Shown: positions 61,552 through 64,000 of the stretch, piece after piece
Numbering within the stretch: position 1 is the first letter of the stretch
How the letters are laid out: each line of letters opens with the position of its first letter
Origin: Propionibacteriaceae bacterium
GTDB lineage: Bacteria; Actinomycetota; Actinomycetes; Propionibacteriales; Propionibacteriaceae
NCBI GenBank assembly: GCA_009782915.1
Contig: WRIC01000005.1
Span: 40,898-104,897, forward strand
Reading direction: 5' to 3'
DNA length: 64,000 nucleotides
Position numbers and translations under genes: made by a program
Notes under the pieces: generated by a model
Database searches by the model: none
What the model was told of the DNA's origin: nothing
Seen by the model: only the letters and a program-made list of their open reading frames with translations

Positions 61552-62193
61552 TCAGACCTCCAGGAAGTCACCACAGAAGTCGGAGATGAGCTGGGCTAGT
61601 TTCTCTGGTTGGGTCGCGAGAAGGTTTCCTTCCGTACCGGGGAGAAGATACTTGGTGGCCATCGGATGCGCGGCAGCTTGCTCGGCGCTGGCTCTGCCCA
61701 TCGGGTCCCCATCAGCAGCCAGTACGAGGGTGGGCGTACTCAAATCCGAGAGATCCACCCACATATCCGACTCGGTGAGGGCTTCCAACGCTGCGACGAC
61801 ATGCTCCTTGCTGACTTCTTTGAAGAAAGACGACGGGGTCAAACGGGCCATCCACAGTTGGCGGGTGAGAACAGATTGGGTTGGGACCATCGGGGTGGAC
61901 ACCAGGACAATGTGTTTAATTTTCTCCGGGTGTTGAAGAGCTACCCGCAAAGCAACAAGACCACCCAAGGAATAACCCACCAGATCAGCTTGTTCGGCGC
62001 CGCGAGCCTCCATCAAATCCAGTACGGCACCAACAGCCACATCCATGGAGAACCCAGCATGCTCGGTGGGTTTCAGTCCCTTCAGCCAGGGGGCAACCAT
62101 GTGCTGATCAGGATTAATATGGCTCACCACGTCCTGCCATACTGGTGGTGACTGCCCAGGACCGTGAAGGAAGATCAGTAGCGGGGTGTCCAT
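61552..62193 (-). CDS. Alpha/beta hydrolase with a substituted catalytic histidine
   Basis: 213 aa. The oxyanion segment FLHGPGQSPPVW and nucleophile elbow GYSLGG (Ser) are intact and VLAADGD carries the acid. The histidine block near the end, normally G-x-G-H, reads LPGTEGNLLATQPE, so Asn stands where His is expected (codon AAC). Without it, normal esterase catalysis should be strongly impaired, unless another His takes over. Compact, without a clear lid. Substrate unknown. Confidence 0.75.
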   Translation of the reverse strand: MDTPLLIFLHGPGQSPPVWQDVVSHINPDQHMVAPWLKGLKPTEHAGFSMDVAVGAVLDLMEARGAEQADLVGYSLGGLVALRVALQHPEKIKHIVLVSTPMVPTQSVLTRQLWMARLTPSSFFKEVSKEHVVAALEALTESDMWVDLSDLSTPTLVLAADGDPMGRASAEQAAAHPMATKYLLPGTEGNLLATQPEKLAQLISDFCGDFLEV

Positions 62194-62197
62194 GGAT

Positions 62198-62446
62198 TCA
62201 TGATCCCATCGACGTCAACTCTTCACCAGTGATCATTTTCTGTTTCGTGTCATAGGTGACCTGCCAAAGGAACACCTCAAGTCCTTCCTTGGCTGCTTTT
62301 TCGCTAGCTTGGTCAGCACCATGTTCTTCAGCCATGATTGGATCATCAGTGAACCACTTACCTGAACCTTTACTGTCCTTATCGTCGTAAGCCAAGAGTT
62401 CCGTGGAACTTTTGCCCAGCAAATAGGCTACCTTTGTTCTCTTCAT
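62198..62446 (-). CDS. Small hypothetical protein
   Basis: 82 aa from ATG 62446 behind GAAGGAGA. Highly charged, starting MKRTKVAYLLGKSSTELLAYDD, with a helical middle (DQASEKAAKEGLEVFLWQVTYD). No membrane segment or known domain. It ends 4 nt before the start of the hydrolase gene, so the two share a transcript. Confidence 0.6.
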   Translation of the reverse strand: MKRTKVAYLLGKSSTELLAYDDKDSKGSGKWFTDDPIMAEEHGADQASEKAAKEGLEVFLWQVTYDTKQKMITGEELTSMGS

Positions 62447-62569
62447 GGTGTCTCCTTCATCTATCACCTTACAGGGTCAGCTGGTCACCTTCAGTAGGTT
62501 CCATAAAATCAGACACAATGTACGACCACATGAACCAACACTGAGAAAACCTGCATACCCCCCCCTCAC

Positions 62570-62709
62570 CCGTCTTCCTGCGCGCGGAGCGTCGCAGGAT
62601 CCAGACAATCAACGGTGGTTGACAAGTCTGCCGTGGTTGACGTTCATCCATAGGCTCCCTCAGGTGGTGAATATGGTTTCTGGATTCTGCGACTTCGCGC
62701 AGAATGACG
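62570..62709. repeat. Separated family A pair
   Basis: A left stem of ATCCTGCG type with a degenerate first base (GTCTTCCTGCGCG ... CGCAGGATCCAGAC, 62570-62605) and a right stem TCTGGATTCTGCG ... CGCAGAATGAC (62678-62709), with an unusually long 70-nt spacer. Confidence 0.65.
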
Positions 62710-62727
62710 GGAAGGGAGAAGTCTGCC

Positions 62728-62808
62728 ATGGCAGCAGTGATTACAGTACGCAATCTCAACGAGCGTACCCAACGCATCCATGAAGAGCAGCGCGAGGTTT
62801 TCTCGTGA
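62728..62808 (+). pseudogene. FitA/VapB-type antitoxin remnant
   Basis: 26 codons, MAAVITVRNLNERTQRIHEE..., matching the N-terminal ribbon-helix-helix of FitA-like antitoxins (VITVRNLxExTxR). It then stops; the remaining ~50 residues are missing. GAAGGGAGAA precedes the ATG. It joins directly onto a toxin fragment. Confidence 0.6.
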
Positions 62809-62888
62809 TTATTCTTGCCACACGGAACACGAAAGACTTCACCGACTGCGGAATCACAGTGATTGACCCGTGCTCACTCGGCAGCTAA
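62805..62888 (+). pseudogene. PIN-domain (VapC/FitB) toxin C-terminal remnant
   Basis: An open stretch reading IILATRNTKDFTDCGITVIDP corresponds to the last part of PIN-domain toxins, with the conserved TRNxxDF. It overlaps the antitoxin stop by 4 nt, so an internal deletion joined antitoxin start to toxin end. Confidence 0.65.
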
Positions 62889-62895
62889 GCTCCGA

Positions 62896-63606
62896 TCATT
62901 TCGTGGAAGTCCAGACTTCATCAGTACGGATGCCATATGCATCCATTCCAGCGGGAAGGGTAAAGGAAAAAGTCCCACAATCCAGAAGGTCGGCGGCTTC
63001 CCTGTCTTCTTCCCCAAAAAAGGCCTCACGGTACCCGTCATATATCCAATACTCCCCTTCGACAAAATAATCGACATTGGGATCAACTCTTATCCTTGTC
63101 TCGTCACCATCCGGGTATTCAATTGTCGGCAAATCGAAAACACGTTGGTAAATAGTTCTGTCTCCATCAACCCAGCTCACTTTATCAGGTGGCTGTGTAT
63201 GCGGCTTTAACGTTACTCCAAACCAAAACTCGTGTAATCTTGTAGCAGTACCTGAGGCCCCATTAACCTTGGCAATTTTGAGTTCAAGAGTACGGTAATT
63301 CTCGGAGTTATTCCCATAATGCGAATACGAGGTAATACTGGTACCACCTGCGAAGTGTTCACTCGTGTAGCCCATACCCCCCGCGTACATGAAAACACCA
63401 TAATTGTCGTACACCAAAGGGTGCCCCAGTTGATTAACTGCTGGCATTGATGGATAAGTCTCAGGTTTCCGTGCGGTTTCCTGAACACTGGGTGAATCAT
63501 TATCCTGCGGTGGTTCCGGGGCTGACCTTGCACCCCCACAAGCACTCAACGTACCCACCATCAGGGCAAGAACCATCACTGGCAGAATTGCGCGTACCTT
63601 TTTCAT
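62896..63606 (-). CDS. Predicted lipoprotein
   Basis: 236 aa. Signal peptide MKKVRAILPVMVLALMVG with lipobox LSAC, then a Pro/Ser/Glu linker and a mature domain rich in Tyr and Gly (YDNYGVFMYAGGMGYTSE) with beta character. GGAGAA precedes the ATG. I recognise no family. Expected on the outer membrane face. Confidence 0.75.
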   Translation of the reverse strand: MKKVRAILPVMVLALMVGTLSACGGARSAPEPPQDNDSPSVQETARKPETYPSMPAVNQLGHPLVYDNYGVFMYAGGMGYTSEHFAGGTSITSYSHYGNNSENYRTLELKIAKVNGASGTATRLHEFWFGVTLKPHTQPPDKVSWVDGDRTIYQRVFDLPTIEYPDGDETRIRVDPNVDYFVEGEYWIYDGYREAFFGEEDREAADLLDCGTFSFTLPAGMDAYGIRTDEVWTSTK

Positions 63607-63662
63607 ATCATTTTCTCCTTCATTGTTGTCGGATTATCGTCACCCGGCTTGATCCCAGCCCT

Positions 63663-63746
63663 GTCACCCTGCGCGAAGTCGCAGGGCCCAGACTCCCCAG
63701 TCGTGCAAATGTGGTGTCCGGATTCCGCGACTTCGCGCGGAATGAC
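63663..63746. repeat. Family A composite upstream of the lipoprotein gene
   Basis: Left stem ACCCTGCG/CGCAGGGC, right stem ATTCCGCG/CGCGGAAT with CCAGA/TCCGG borders. A related GACTGCAGAGCGCGCC...GCAGTCCGCG fragment follows at about 63759-63800. The remaining sequence to 64000 holds no gene that I can support. Confidence 0.75.
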
Positions 63747-63913
63747 GGAAAGCAAGGGACTGCAGAGCGCGCCAGCTCAATTCGCAGTCCGCGAAAAGAC
63801 GAGCACGTGCGTACGTACGCGCGTCTTGGTTGAACATGATTTCCCCTCGGTATTTCCCTGGGCATTGGTGTCGCCACGACACTGTGTCGAGCAAATGCTC
63901 CTCTATAAGGATG

Positions 63914-63927
63914 CCCCCCCCCCCCCC
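63914..63927 (+). other. Run of 14 C in the window's last 100 bases
   Basis: ATG followed by 14 C and 5 A. Around it I can find no gene or repeat relation. It may be a real phase-variable tract or an assembly or sequencing artefact. Confidence 0.6.
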
Positions 63928-64000
63928 AAAAATGCAACCCGGCAGGGGACAAATGGGGGCCCACAAGGCCAAACCCCGAGATATGGAAAAGTTTGCCAAA

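Overview
The window reads as a moderate-GC chromosome segment of an actinobacterium with a fermentative or facultatively anaerobic lifestyle. The phylum call rests on gyrB-gyrA followed by a DUF3566 membrane protein, the dacB-tilS pair, a class E sortase-like protein, GTG starts and several promoters whose -10 box lies 6-7 nt before the start codon (leaderless mRNAs). A Propionibacteriales-like organism is possible, but I cannot place it from sequence alone. No phage or complete insertion sequence is visible.

Layout. 0-12.5 kb: aspartate-family genes (dapA, hom, aspartokinase), lysS, a cysteine-less sortase homologue, pyrE and a large LysM/BTAD-like membrane protein. 12.6-17.2 kb: small RHH protein, tilS, dacB, an RNase HI-NTF2 fusion and a quinone reductase. 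17.2-26.8 kb: a teichoic-acid-like glycopolymer locus (TagGH exporter, GT2, three CDP-glycerol/ribitol phosphotransferases, TarI-like cytidylyltransferase, SDR), interrupted by an oppositely oriented zincin-effector/immunity-like pair. 27-35 kb: gyrB, gyrA, DUF3566 and a two-component system. 35-42.8 kb: a 1666-residue PFOR with its own C-terminal ferredoxin, overlapping by 4 nt an 894-residue NfnB-NfnA-type flavoprotein; together they look like a pyruvate-to-NAD(P)H electron line. 42.8-46.4 kb: three related zinc-ribbon/TM/extracytoplasmic proteins. 46.4-52.6 kb: tRNA-Ser, mutY, NfeD-flotillin, an SpoU methyltransferase and ispH. 53-57.4 kb: a fast-changing cluster of LURP-one/YxjI-like paralogues with a broken copy, a duplicated gene tail and a RelE-type toxin-antitoxin pair. 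57.7-64 kb: glpF-glpK with a divergent SorC-type regulator, a degenerate alpha/beta hydrolase, a VapBC-type relic and a lipoprotein.

Two families of short palindromic repeats run through almost every intergenic gap. Family A is BIME-like: paired stems of the GTCAyyCyGCG...CGCrGrrTCCAGA type facing each other. Family B has a GGGGACGG core flanked by inverted arms. In both families the arm sequence differs between copies while pairing within a copy is kept. Several copies have entered or replaced gene ends (ispH 5' end, SpoU N-terminus, sorC C-terminus). With the PFOR-ferredoxin/NfnBA module, these are the most interesting signals here.
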